From assembly GCF_035268865.1 (NCBI RefSeq), contig NZ_DATFKB010000036.1, positions 1-7,697 of the forward strand: 7,697 nt of DNA, given 5' to 3'. The stretch is from Salinivirga sp035268865. Lineage in GTDB: Bacteria; Bacteroidota; Bacteroidia; Bacteroidales; Salinivirgaceae. Positions within the stretch are counted from its first letter, which is position 1, and each line of letters starts with the position of its first letter. The position numbers were made by a program, and so were the translations under genes. Positions 1 through 6,291 of the stretch are shown here, one piece after another. Below the pieces are notes generated by a model that worked only from the letters and a program-made list of their open reading frames with translations, had not been told where the DNA came from and made no database searches.

Positions 1-398
1 TCCATTGCCATCTGAGGACCAGGGGCCGGTAGGACTATTGCCAATAAAATATATGTAACCAGCGCCTGAACCCCCAGCAACGTTATCTACAAGGATAGTC
101 CCGTCGGTATTTCCGAAACATGAAGGATCAGTAGGAGTAACGTCGAAAGTTATTTCTGTAGGTTCTGTTAAATCCTGCTGTTGGGTATTACTGGCGCATC
201 CTGCACCATCTTCTACGTAAACGTGGTATGTTCCATCCCCCAGATTTTCGAACAGACCGTCTCCATTAGGATCTTCAGTCCATGGTCCGGTAGAGGTTGG
301 CCCAATAAAATATCTGTAACCAGCACCCGAACCACCAGCAACGTTATCTACAAGGATAGTCCCGTCGGTATTTCCGAAACATGAAGGATCAGTAGGTG
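1..398 (-). repeat. Recent 261-bp tandem duplication within the SprB-repeat gene
   Basis: Two adjacent repeat units of the surface-protein gene are nearly the same at DNA level with a period of 261 bp (87 codons). Positions 74-135 and 335-396 are identical over 62 bp, and similarity continues in phase across 1-73 versus 262-334. The shared protein segment runs from TDPSCFGNTDG to DNVAGG at residues 571-590 and 658-677. The other repeats of the gene share only protein-level similarity, so this pair is much younger. Confidence 0.9.
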
Positions 399-2100
399 TT
401 ATATCATAAGTTATCTCGTCCGGCGCATCAATCAATACTTCAAGCGTATCACTCACACAGAGGTTCCCGTCTCTGGCAAAAATATCATAATTGCCTTCGG
501 GAAGAGAGAATGTTGAACCCGGTTGCCAGCTGGCACTTGCGGTATCAACCAAATATTCGTAAGGGCCTCCATCACCTCCGCTTGTGGCTGTGATTTCCAC
601 GGTACCATCTTCACCGAAGCAGGTTGGTTGGGTAATTGTATACGCATCAATTTCAACTGAATCGGGTTCTGTGAGGGTTACTTCTCCGTAATTAACTTTA
701 CAGTCATTCAGGTCTTTTATCCATATATCATAAGTTCCTGCTGAAAGGTTATAAAAGTTCGGGGCATCTTGGTATTCTGAAGTGACATCACCTCTAATTG
801 AATAATAATAATCCGGAGCAACCCCGCCATCGGCTGTTATCTCTATTTCTCCATTTGTATTACCTGCACATCCGATTATGTTCTGTAGACTTACATTGGT
901 TATCTTAAGTGTGTCCGGTTCAGAAATGTATACTGGGTTGGCTCCCCATCCTTTCTCACATCCATTGGCATCAGTTACAAATACATCATAATTATCACCA
1001 CGCAAATCCTCAAAAGTATAACTTGCATCGCTTGTTATATGTGTTAAAGTGCCGGTGTTTTGGCCTTCAATTCGGTATTCATATGGTTCGTTTGCAGCCG
1101 CCCCATTCATTGTAATACTTATACTACCGTTTGGATCTATTGCGCACTGAACATTTGTTTTTGTTACAGCATCGATGCTGAACTCTGGTGGATTGCTTAC
1201 TATTAAGGTTGCTTCAAGTGAGCTTGAATTAGGGCAATCATTTGCATCATCAATTTGAAAAGTGTATTTGCCTGGATTGAGGTTTGTAAAATGGTTATTC
1301 CCAGTTTGACTAACGATTCCCGCATCAAAGGTATAGGGAGGTGTACCCCCGGAAACGTAAATGGTAATTTCACCATCTGACCCATCATGGCAGGTAACCG
1401 GCACTACATCAGCTGAATCGTATACCAATTGATCGGGAGCTGTAATTTCAACAGGGTTTCCTCCCCAAACTGTTTCATCAGTACCTTTTTTTGCTATAAT
1501 GTTATAGAATCCAGGTGCAAGATCATAAAACATGGTGGTATCATACCAGGTTGCTCCATTATCGATAGAACAAGAGTCGGCATCATCAGGATAAATTTTA
1601 ATGATTCCATCATCTAAATCGTAACACGATGCGTGGGTTACAACTACTGAATCTATTGTTGGAGCGGCTTTTGAGCCTGACTTTATATCGTTATCGGGTG
1701 TTTGGGCGCTTTTTTTACCTTGATTGGATATTTGATTGTCGTTATTTTGATTTGAATCGCCTTTTGGCATAACGTTTTTGGTAGTTTGGGGCGATACACC
1801 GGGTTGCGTTTTTTTATTACCGGCCGGGCTCAAATTTGTATTGCTAGTGGTGGCAATGCTTTGGTGTGGGGCCAGCAACCTTTCATTATTGTCTGTTTGT
1901 GCAGCTCGGGTATTTGGTCCTACCAGGATATGGGCAGTAGCCTTTCCTGGTATTTTCCCATTTAAATGGGCTTTCATTTTTTTGCCGGAGCTTAGTCCTG
2001 CTTTAATCCAGTTTCCTGAATTGTTAGTCCAATAGGTATTTTCTGCTGCAAGGGTTGAAAGCAGAAAGATTGATGTAATAAGTAGAATTATGCGCCTCAT
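1..2100 (-). CDS. Large secreted SprB-repeat surface protein, C-terminus beyond window
   Basis: Reading from the ATG at 2098-2100 the frame is open for 700 codons and leaves the window at position 1 without a stop, so the gene is partial. Residues 1-19 are a signal peptide (MRR, a hydrophobic stretch IILLITSIFLLSTL, then AA). Residues 21-70 are uncharacterised and about 70-148 form an N/Q/S/K-rich linker. From about residue 150 there are tandem repeats of 73-91 residues (about 150-222, 223-305, 306-396, 397-480, 481-560, 561-647, 648 onward). They share the SprB-repeat pattern: a C-x-G-x-x-D/N-G turn, a G/I-x-I/V strand, a GG-x-x-PY-like segment, an L-x-x-G-x-Y strand, D-x-x-G/D-C, and an EP(D/T) end. 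SprB of Flavobacterium is a motility adhesin exported by the type IX system; a T9SS C-terminal signal would be expected past the edge but is not seen. Family assignment is firm; a role in gliding or adhesion is inference. Confidence 0.88.
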   Translation of the reverse strand, partial: MRRIILLITSIFLLSTLAAENTYWTNNSGNWIKAGLSSGKKMKAHLNGKIPGKATAHILVGPNTRAAQTDNNERLLAPHQSIATTSNTNLSPAGNKKTQPGVSPQTTKNVMPKGDSNQNNDNQISNQGKKSAQTPDNDIKSGSKAAPTIDSVVVTHASCYDLDDGIIKIYPDDADSCSIDNGATWYDTTMFYDLAPGFYNIIAKKGTDETVWGGNPVEITAPDQLVYDSADVVPVTCHDGSDGEITIYVSGGTPPYTFDAGIVSQTGNNHFTNLNPGKYTFQIDDANDCPNSSSLEATLIVSNPPEFSIDAVTKTNVQCAIDPNGSISITMNGAAANEPYEYRIEGQNTGTLTHITSDASYTFEDLRGDNYDVFVTDANGCEKGWGANPVYISEPDTLKITNVSLQNIIGCAGNTNGEIEITADGGVAPDYYYSIRGDVTSEYQDAPNFYNLSAGTYDIWIKDLNDCKVNYGEVTLTEPDSVEIDAYTITQPTCFGEDGTVEITATSGGDGGPYEYLVDTASASWQPGSTFSLPEGNYDIFARDGNLCVSDTLEVLIDAPDEITYDITPTDPSCFGNTDGTILVDNVAGGSGAGYRYFIGPTSTGPWTEDPNGDGLFENLGDGTYHVYVEDGAGCASNTQQQDLTEPTEITFDVTPTDPSCFGNTDGTILVDNVAGGSGAGYIYFIGNSPTGPWSSDGNG

Positions 2101-2148
2101 AACTAAAACATTTATCGTGTTGTTTACAAAAAAAACTTCTTCACAATG

Positions 2149-2156
2149 CAAATATA
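2149..2156 (-). promoter_or_regulatory. Candidate -7 promoter element of the SprB-repeat gene
   Basis: On the minus strand this reads TATATTTG, an exact match to the Bacteroidota -7 consensus TAnnTTTG. Transcription would start near 2142, giving a leader of about 40 nt before the ATG at 2100. A -33 TTTG is not well placed: the nearest TTG (2172-2174) is only 15 bp away, shorter than the usual 19-21. The leader is A/T-rich with no Shine-Dalgarno sequence, which is usual in this phylum. Confidence 0.45.
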
Positions 2157-2277
2157 AAACATTTTGTCAGCCAACTTATTGTCAGCAAAATAGTTTTGAC
2201 GATTTAAGCTATACATTAGATTAAACTTTGAAACCGAATGATAACCGAATCATTTTTAATCCCTGTTAATTTAAAAT

Positions 2278-2299
2278 ACGCATGAATAAAGGGATGCGT
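2278..2299 (-). terminator. Weak hairpin downstream of mlaF, possible terminator
   Basis: ACGCAT (2278-2283) pairs with ATGCGT (2294-2299) around a 10-nt loop, about 33 bp past the mlaF stop. On the minus strand the hairpin is followed by ATTTTAA, a poor U-tract. A competing longer-range pairing exists between AAATACGC (2274-2281) and GCGTATTT (2322-2329). This may be a weak terminator or an mRNA 3'-end structure. Confidence 0.3.
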
Positions 2300-2331
2300 T
2301 GCTCATTTGGTCAACAGAAAAGCGTATTTCA

Positions 2332-3078
2332 TCAATTAGACGAATCTTTTAAAATCTTTGATGAATAAATAAAGCTGTGTAATGTTTCGTTTTTTGTGCT
2401 AAGTAAACCATCCCTGTTTCCGGTCCATTCAACTTTTCCTTCGTCAATAAATACAATTTTTTCCCCTATTCCCATCATTGAATTTAAATCGTGGGTATTT
2501 ATAATGGTTGTCATATTAAAATCGTGGGTTAACTCCAGGAGTAAATCATCGATAACAACTGAAGTTTTAGGATCGAGTCCTGAGTTTGGTTCATCACAAA
2601 ACAGATATTTCGGATTCATACTGATGGCCCTGGCTATAGCTACGCGTTTTTTCATGCCCCCGCTAAGCTCAGAGGGTAACAGGTGCTCTACATCGTGCAG
2701 GTTAACCCTGTCGAGGCAAAAAGCCACGCGTTTCATCTTTTCTGCTTTCGATTGATTTGTAAAAATATCAAGCGGAAAGCGCACATTGTCGGCCACATTA
2801 TAGGAATCGAACAGTGCCGATCCCTGAAATAACATGCCCATTTCCTGGCGTACCTTTTTTTGCTCTGTTTTTTTTAGCCTGTGAAAGTCCCGGCCATCGT
2901 ATAAAACAGTACCGTTATCAATTGTATGTAATCCAACAATAGACTTTAATAAAACCGTTTTTCCTGATCCACTTTGCCCAATAATGAGATTAGCCTTGCC
3001 TTGCTCAAAGTCAACATTGATATCTTCAAGTACTTTTTTGCCACTAAACTCTTTGTCCAATTGCTCTACTTGTATCAT
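2332..3078 (-). CDS. mlaF: Phospholipid-transport ABC ATPase, MlaF type
   Basis: This 248-residue protein is the cytoplasmic ATPase of an Mla-type (MCE-associated) ABC transporter that drives phospholipid movement between inner and outer membranes. All nucleotide-binding motifs are present: Walker A GQSGSGKT (34-41), Q-loop Gln85 in MLFQGSALF, signature LSGGM (138-142), Walker B with D162-E163 and the D-loop SGLDP (166-170), and the H-loop His196 in NTHDL. The GSALFDS segment after the Q-loop and the LSGGMKKR signature are typical of the MlaF/Ttg2A subfamily rather than of general importers. The residue after the Walker B DEP is Asn165 where Thr is usual. The start ATG overlaps the mlaE stop as ATGA, so translation is probably coupled to the permease. 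No MCE (MlaD) gene follows; the next gene downstream is the unrelated surface-protein gene, 231 bp away. Confidence 0.93.
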   Translation of the reverse strand: MIQVEQLDKEFSGKKVLEDINVDFEQGKANLIIGQSGSGKTVLLKSIVGLHTIDNGTVLYDGRDFHRLKKTEQKKVRQEMGMLFQGSALFDSYNVADNVRFPLDIFTNQSKAEKMKRVAFCLDRVNLHDVEHLLPSELSGGMKKRVAIARAISMNPKYLFCDEPNSGLDPKTSVVIDDLLLELTHDFNMTTIINTHDLNSMMGIGEKIVFIDEGKVEWTGNRDGLLSTKNETLHSFIYSSKILKDSSN

Positions 3079-3815
3079 GCTAATAATAATTGGGTAAGTA
3101 TCAGATTAAAAATTAATATCAACACACTGCTCGCTACTACGGCTTTTGTACTTGCACGTCCAACCTCAAGTGCGCCACCGCTTACATAATAACCGAAATA
3201 TGCCGGGACACTTGTAAAAATGAATGCAAATACAACAGATTTTATTAATGAGTAATAAATGTACCAGGGTATAAATGCGTAGTGAATACCATAAATATAA
3301 TCGTGTGCTGTGAGCACGCCTGTACTAACCGATGCTAAAAAACCTCCGAAAATCCCGATAAACATACTTATGATGGTAAGGAAAGGTATAATAAATACCA
3401 TTCCCAGGATTTTTGGCCTTACCATGAAGGCTGATGGGTTGATTCCCATAATTTCTAAGGCATCAATTTGTTCTGTAACGCGCATAGTGCCAATTTCAGA
3501 CGCAATATTGGAGCCTACTTTTCCGGCAAGTATAAGCGCTACAATGGTAGATGAGAATTCCAGCAACATACTGTCACGGGCAGTAAGACCAATCAAATAC
3601 AACGGTATAATGGGACTTTCGAAGTTGTATGCTGTTTGCAGGGTGACTACTGCACCCATAAAAAATGAAATTATTACGACAATACCCAATGAGCCAATAC
3701 CCAGCTTCCAGCCTTCAAGCATAAAATTTTTGAAATAAATACTAAATCGTTCAGGTTTACCAAAAACCCGGTAAATAAAGTGTGTATATCGTCCAATATG
3801 GTATAGTAACCACAT
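3075..3815 (-). CDS. mlaE: Phospholipid-transport ABC permease, MlaE type
   Basis: This 246-residue inner-membrane protein is the permease partner of the adjacent ATPase. An amphipathic N-terminal segment (about 1-37) precedes hydrophobic segments at roughly 38-60, 84-105, 138-165, 188-212 and 224-245, as in the MlaE fold. Family hallmarks are GSLGIVVIISFFMGAVVTLQ (41-60), AGKVGSNIASEIGTMRVTEQ (97-116) followed by IDALE-MG-N, and GGALEVGRAS (213-222) near the C-terminus. The length is normal for the family. The stop TGA at 3075-3077 overlaps the mlaF ATG (3076-3078). The start codon at 3813-3815 has no Shine-Dalgarno sequence. A 68-bp gap with its own -7-like element separates it from the GSCFA gene upstream, so mlaEF may be a separate transcript. 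Confidence 0.93.
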   Translation of the reverse strand: MWLLYHIGRYTHFIYRVFGKPERFSIYFKNFMLEGWKLGIGSLGIVVIISFFMGAVVTLQTAYNFESPIIPLYLIGLTARDSMLLEFSSTIVALILAGKVGSNIASEIGTMRVTEQIDALEIMGINPSAFMVRPKILGMVFIIPFLTIISMFIGIFGGFLASVSTGVLTAHDYIYGIHYAFIPWYIYYSLIKSVVFAFIFTSVPAYFGYYVSGGALEVGRASTKAVVASSVLILIFNLILTQLLLA

Positions 3816-3842
3816 ATAATTATTGTTAATTTAGGTTTTGCA

Positions 3843-3875
3843 AATTACAATCTGTAATTGAGAATGACAAATGTA
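3843..3875 (-). promoter_or_regulatory. Candidate mlaEF promoter with palindrome in the early leader
   Basis: On the minus strand 3868-3875 reads TACATTTG, an exact TAnnTTTG -7 match, which would start transcription near 3861 and leave a leader of about 46 nt. Just downstream, AATTACA (3843-3849) and TGTAATT (3853-3859) form a 7-bp inverted repeat with a 3-nt spacer. It could be an operator or a short RNA hairpin. No matching -33 TTTG is seen. There is no T-run, so it is not a convincing terminator for the GSCFA gene. Confidence 0.35.
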
Positions 3876-3883
3876 AGTCTTTT

Positions 3884-4876
3884 TTAGGGTTTTATTATTT
3901 GTGCATTAAGTATTTGTAGTTCATTACTCCAGTCTTGCGACGAAAATTCTTTATTGAGTGTTTTTATTTGATTTATTGTGGTTTTGATAAATTTTTGATG
4001 TGATTCACTTTGTGTGTTAAAAGGTTTATGCGATACTGCCCTGTTCAGCTTTTCAACTTTGCTAATAATTTGCCTGGCTTCTTCGGGTATATACACCTCT
4101 GCGAAACGCTCGAAAATATAAGCAATCGCAGATGCTGAAAGGTGTGTCATGTCATCGGCATAAAAGCGATAATCTCTTAAATCATCCATTACCAACTCAT
4201 AAGAAGGAAAATAGCTACACTGTTCATGCATCTCAATAAGTTCGTGAATGGCCACTTTCAAAATTGACTTGGAAAGTTGGTTTTCTACAGCCCCATCTTT
4301 TAAATGTCGAATGGGGCTTAAGGTAAATACAATCTGCAATTCAGGATTGAGCTCTTGGAGTCTTCTGATTAAAATGGAGAATTCATCAACAATATCGCAT
4401 GTTGACAGTCTGAAACGTTTGAAAGCTGCAGACGGAATTTTATGACAATTGCTTACAATTTTGTGGCTGCTCTTAAGTTCATATACCCATGCGGTTCCAA
4501 ATGTAATGAATAATGTGTTGATGCTTTTCAGGTACGCGAGTGTTTCTTTTCTGGTAGTTTCAATCCTGGCTATGAGCTTTTGTTTTTCGGCTTCAGAAAA
4601 ACTACTGTGATGTAGGTAGCTATGCCATAAATCATTGTGATAAACCAAATCGTTATCCTGTAATTCGCGACTTCCCAAAGCAAAGTTAAGGGTTTCCTGC
4701 ACAGAGTAGGGGTTGTATAGTACCCCGTGAGGGTTTCTCAACACATTAAACTTTAGAGCGCCTAACTTATTTCCTATATTGTCGCTAAAGCATGAACCAA
4801 TCAACATAGTTTTTGTATTGTAATCTATGCTGTTTGATGATGTTGGTATATTGAAAGTTGTACGAAAGTTTTTCAT
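3884..4876 (-). CDS. GSCFA-domain protein, SGNH-like hydrolase family
   Basis: The GSCFA family is widespread in Bacteroidota and related to SGNH/GDSL esterases; the substrate is unknown. The frame opens at 4894 (336 residues), but I prefer the second ATG at 4874-4876, giving 330 residues starting MKNFRTTFNIP. That start forms an ATGA overlap with the upstream hydrolase stop and matches the usual family beginning (M-x-FRT-x-x-x-IP). In the long numbering the name motif is at 33-37 as GSCFS (Ser34 the likely nucleophile), with Ser replacing the final Ala. Other conserved blocks are NPHGVLYNP (54-62), LFITFGTAWVY (128-138), FTLSPIRH (190-197) and the DxxH pair D248-H251 that would complete a catalytic dyad. 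No signal peptide is visible, so it is probably cytoplasmic. The family call is strong and the reaction is not known. Confidence 0.88.
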   Translation of the reverse strand: MKNFRTTFNIPTSSNSIDYNTKTMLIGSCFSDNIGNKLGALKFNVLRNPHGVLYNPYSVQETLNFALGSRELQDNDLVYHNDLWHSYLHHSSFSEAEKQKLIARIETTRKETLAYLKSINTLFITFGTAWVYELKSSHKIVSNCHKIPSAAFKRFRLSTCDIVDEFSILIRRLQELNPELQIVFTLSPIRHLKDGAVENQLSKSILKVAIHELIEMHEQCSYFPSYELVMDDLRDYRFYADDMTHLSASAIAYIFERFAEVYIPEEARQIISKVEKLNRAVSHKPFNTQSESHQKFIKTTINQIKTLNKEFSSQDWSNELQILNAQIIKP

Positions 4877-5700
4877 ACTGTTCTGCTTAGCCATTGTTGA
4901 ATTTCATTAAATGCAATTTGTCGCTCCTTCTCTTTATGTATTTCATGCAAGAAACCTTCAAAGGTTTTTATTTCAATATAGTGTGGGTTTTTGCCCTTTA
5001 GTTTTTTCGGCCCATTTAAGCTTGCTATCGGATCAGACTCACCTTGCAATATTAAAGTGGGGATTGAAAGCGATTGAATGTTTTCATTTATATAGCGTGC
5101 TGCTGCATCTAATTCCAAAAATGAGCTGATTGTGATCCGTCCATGTACCAATTCATCCTTTTCGTACTTTTCAAGCTCCTCTTTATTTGCAGTAAGTTCA
5201 CTTCGTTTTATTCCTGCTTTAAGCGAAAATGCCGGCAAAACCGGCCTGAATATTCGAGCTAAATTTACAAGCCACTTTTTGGGTGGTTTGTTCAGCTCAA
5301 CCCATGGAGCAGATATTATGGCACTTTTTACCTTTGGCCTTTTGCGAATTAAAAAATTCAATGCAATGTTGCCACCCATGCTATGTCCATATAGTATTTT
5401 AGGAAGATGCGGAAATAATTTGTCAGCCTTGTCAAACAACATAGCAGTGAAGTCCATGGGCTCACAGTAATTTTTAAAGTGCCCTCTTTTACCTTCAGAC
5501 CGGCCATGGCCATGATGATCAGCCGAAATTACAGCCATGTCAATTTCAATAAATTTTTCAAACCAGGAGTCGTATCGGTGTATATGTTCACCAATGCCAT
5601 GAATAAAAATAATCACTGCCTGTGGCGATTTTTCAGGCAACCATGTAGCTCCGTATACATTCTTATTATTGACCTTCCATTGATATTCTTCAACCTTCAT
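4873..5700 (-). CDS. Alpha/beta hydrolase, monoacylglycerol lipase/lysophospholipase-like
   Basis: This 275-residue protein belongs to the Hydrolase_4 (serine aminopeptidase S33-like) group, which contains monoglyceride lipases and PldB-type lysophospholipases. The oxyanion-hole motif is FIHGIGEH (32-39), followed by D-HHGHGRSEG (61-70). The nucleophile elbow is GHSMGG with Ser107, the acid is Asp223 in LILQGESDP, and the catalytic His is His252 in GFLHEIH. A cap region at about 135-195 contains a basic, hydrophobic helix. No signal peptide is visible, so it probably acts in the cytoplasm or at the inner leaflet. It is the first gene of the minus-strand run and its stop overlaps the preferred GSCFA start by 4 bp, suggesting paired expression. 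A lipid ester substrate is the family expectation and is not shown by the sequence. Confidence 0.9.
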   Translation of the reverse strand: MKVEEYQWKVNNKNVYGATWLPEKSPQAVIIFIHGIGEHIHRYDSWFEKFIEIDMAVISADHHGHGRSEGKRGHFKNYCEPMDFTAMLFDKADKLFPHLPKILYGHSMGGNIALNFLIRKRPKVKSAIISAPWVELNKPPKKWLVNLARIFRPVLPAFSLKAGIKRSELTANKEELEKYEKDELVHGRITISSFLELDAAARYINENIQSLSIPTLILQGESDPIASLNGPKKLKGKNPHYIEIKTFEGFLHEIHKEKERQIAFNEIQQWLSRTV

Positions 5701-5797
5701 TCGTGTGCATTTTACGATTTAATAATTCAGGAACTCATATAAGAAAATACTATTGTTTTGTGAACCCTCAAAAGTGTGTACAATGAGCCCTGATATT

Positions 5798-5805
5798 CAA
5801 AAATA
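5798..5805 (-). promoter_or_regulatory. Possible -7 element for the hydrolase-GSCFA operon
   Basis: On the minus strand this reads TATTTTTG and matches TAnnTTTG. It lies about 98 bp before the hydrolase start, so the leader would be roughly 90 nt. No -33 TTTG is seen at the right distance. In such an A/T-rich spacer the match could be chance. Confidence 0.2.
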
Positions 5806-5849
5806 CGAAAAAGCCTGGGAATGCTTCCTTATATCACACGCATTTTAAT

Positions 5850-5857
5850 TAATTTTG
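5850..5857 (+). promoter_or_regulatory. Possible -7 element for the yjbQ-kdsB operon
   Basis: The sequence TAATTTTG matches TAnnTTTG exactly and would start transcription near 5864, about 12 nt before the YjbQ-family ATG at 5876. A -33 element is not evident 19-21 bp upstream. The placement in the divergent spacer favours a real promoter, but the evidence is a single short motif. Confidence 0.3.
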
Positions 5858-5875
5858 ACCTAAAAGAAATTTTGA

Positions 5876-6277
5876 ATGCAACAGGTTATTCAAATACGGA
5901 CCAGAAGTGAGAATGGACTTTATGACATAACGCGTCAGGTAGATGAGTTTGTTATTGCTTCCGGAATAAAAGAAGGTCTTGTCCATGTTTATGCGCAAGG
6001 CGCCACCGCTGGAATTATGATTCAGGAGAATTGGGATGAGAGTGTGCAACGAGATGTAATTAGTCTTTTACGTAAGTATATTCCTCAGGGTGTTTGGGAG
6101 CATGATGCCCAGGACGGAAATGGTGATGCACATTTAAAAGCCGGATTGGTTGGTCCATCTGAAACCATACCAATTATAGATGGCAGACCCGGTTTGTCGA
6201 CCTGGCAAAATATTTTCTTTTGTGAATTTGACGGCCCCCGTGAACAAAGGCCAATTGTGCTGACTATTCTAAAATAG
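5876..6277 (+). CDS. yjbQ: YjbQ/UPF0047 family protein
   Basis: This 133-residue protein matches the single-domain YjbQ (UPF0047) family in length and motifs. Members have been annotated as 'secondary thiamine-phosphate synthase enzyme' because some show weak activity of that kind; the true cellular role is uncertain. The family signature fills the C-terminal half: W-EHDAQDGNGDAHLKAGLVG (the DGNG-x-H metal-site region with His78 and His89-equivalent residues), then PSETIPIIDGRPGLSTWQ and FCEFDGPREQR. An earlier conserved block is GLVHVYAQGATAGIMIQEN. The start ATG follows an AT-rich leader without a Shine-Dalgarno site. kdsB starts only 14 bp after the TAG stop, so the two are probably co-transcribed, although no biochemical link between them is known to me. 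Confidence 0.9.
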   Translation: MQQVIQIRTRSENGLYDITRQVDEFVIASGIKEGLVHVYAQGATAGIMIQENWDESVQRDVISLLRKYIPQGVWEHDAQDGNGDAHLKAGLVGPSETIPIIDGRPGLSTWQNIFFCEFDGPREQRPIVLTILK

Positions 6278-6291
6278 TAAAATATAAACGA

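Noticed and set aside
1778..2035. An 85-codon hydrophobic plus-strand frame opposite the N-terminal region of the surface protein
   Set aside because: The minus strand gives a signal peptide and a continuous 700-codon frame. The hydrophobicity is the complement of the polar N/Q/K linker.
1..2100. PKD or bacterial Ig-like domains instead of SprB repeats
   Set aside because: The Cys-containing C-x-G-x-x-D/N-G turn and the EP(D/T) repeat ends fit the SprB repeat. PKD hallmarks such as a WDFGDG-like turn are absent.
2396..2755. A 119-codon plus-strand frame antisense to the ABC ATPase
   Set aside because: The opposite strand encodes a complete ATPase with every motif, so this is its shadow. The same holds for the plus-strand frame at 3310-3738 opposite the permease.
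3843..3859. The mlaE leader palindrome as a BlaI/MecI-type operator
   Set aside because: That class has TACA and TGTA separated by two bases, here the spacer is three, and no such regulator gene is nearby.
5783..5848. A 21-codon plus-strand frame starting MSPDIQKYEK in the divergent spacer
   Set aside because: It has no ribosome binding site, no recognisable similarity, overlaps a candidate minus-strand promoter, and is short enough to occur by chance. It could be a leader peptide or gene remnant, but nothing supports that.
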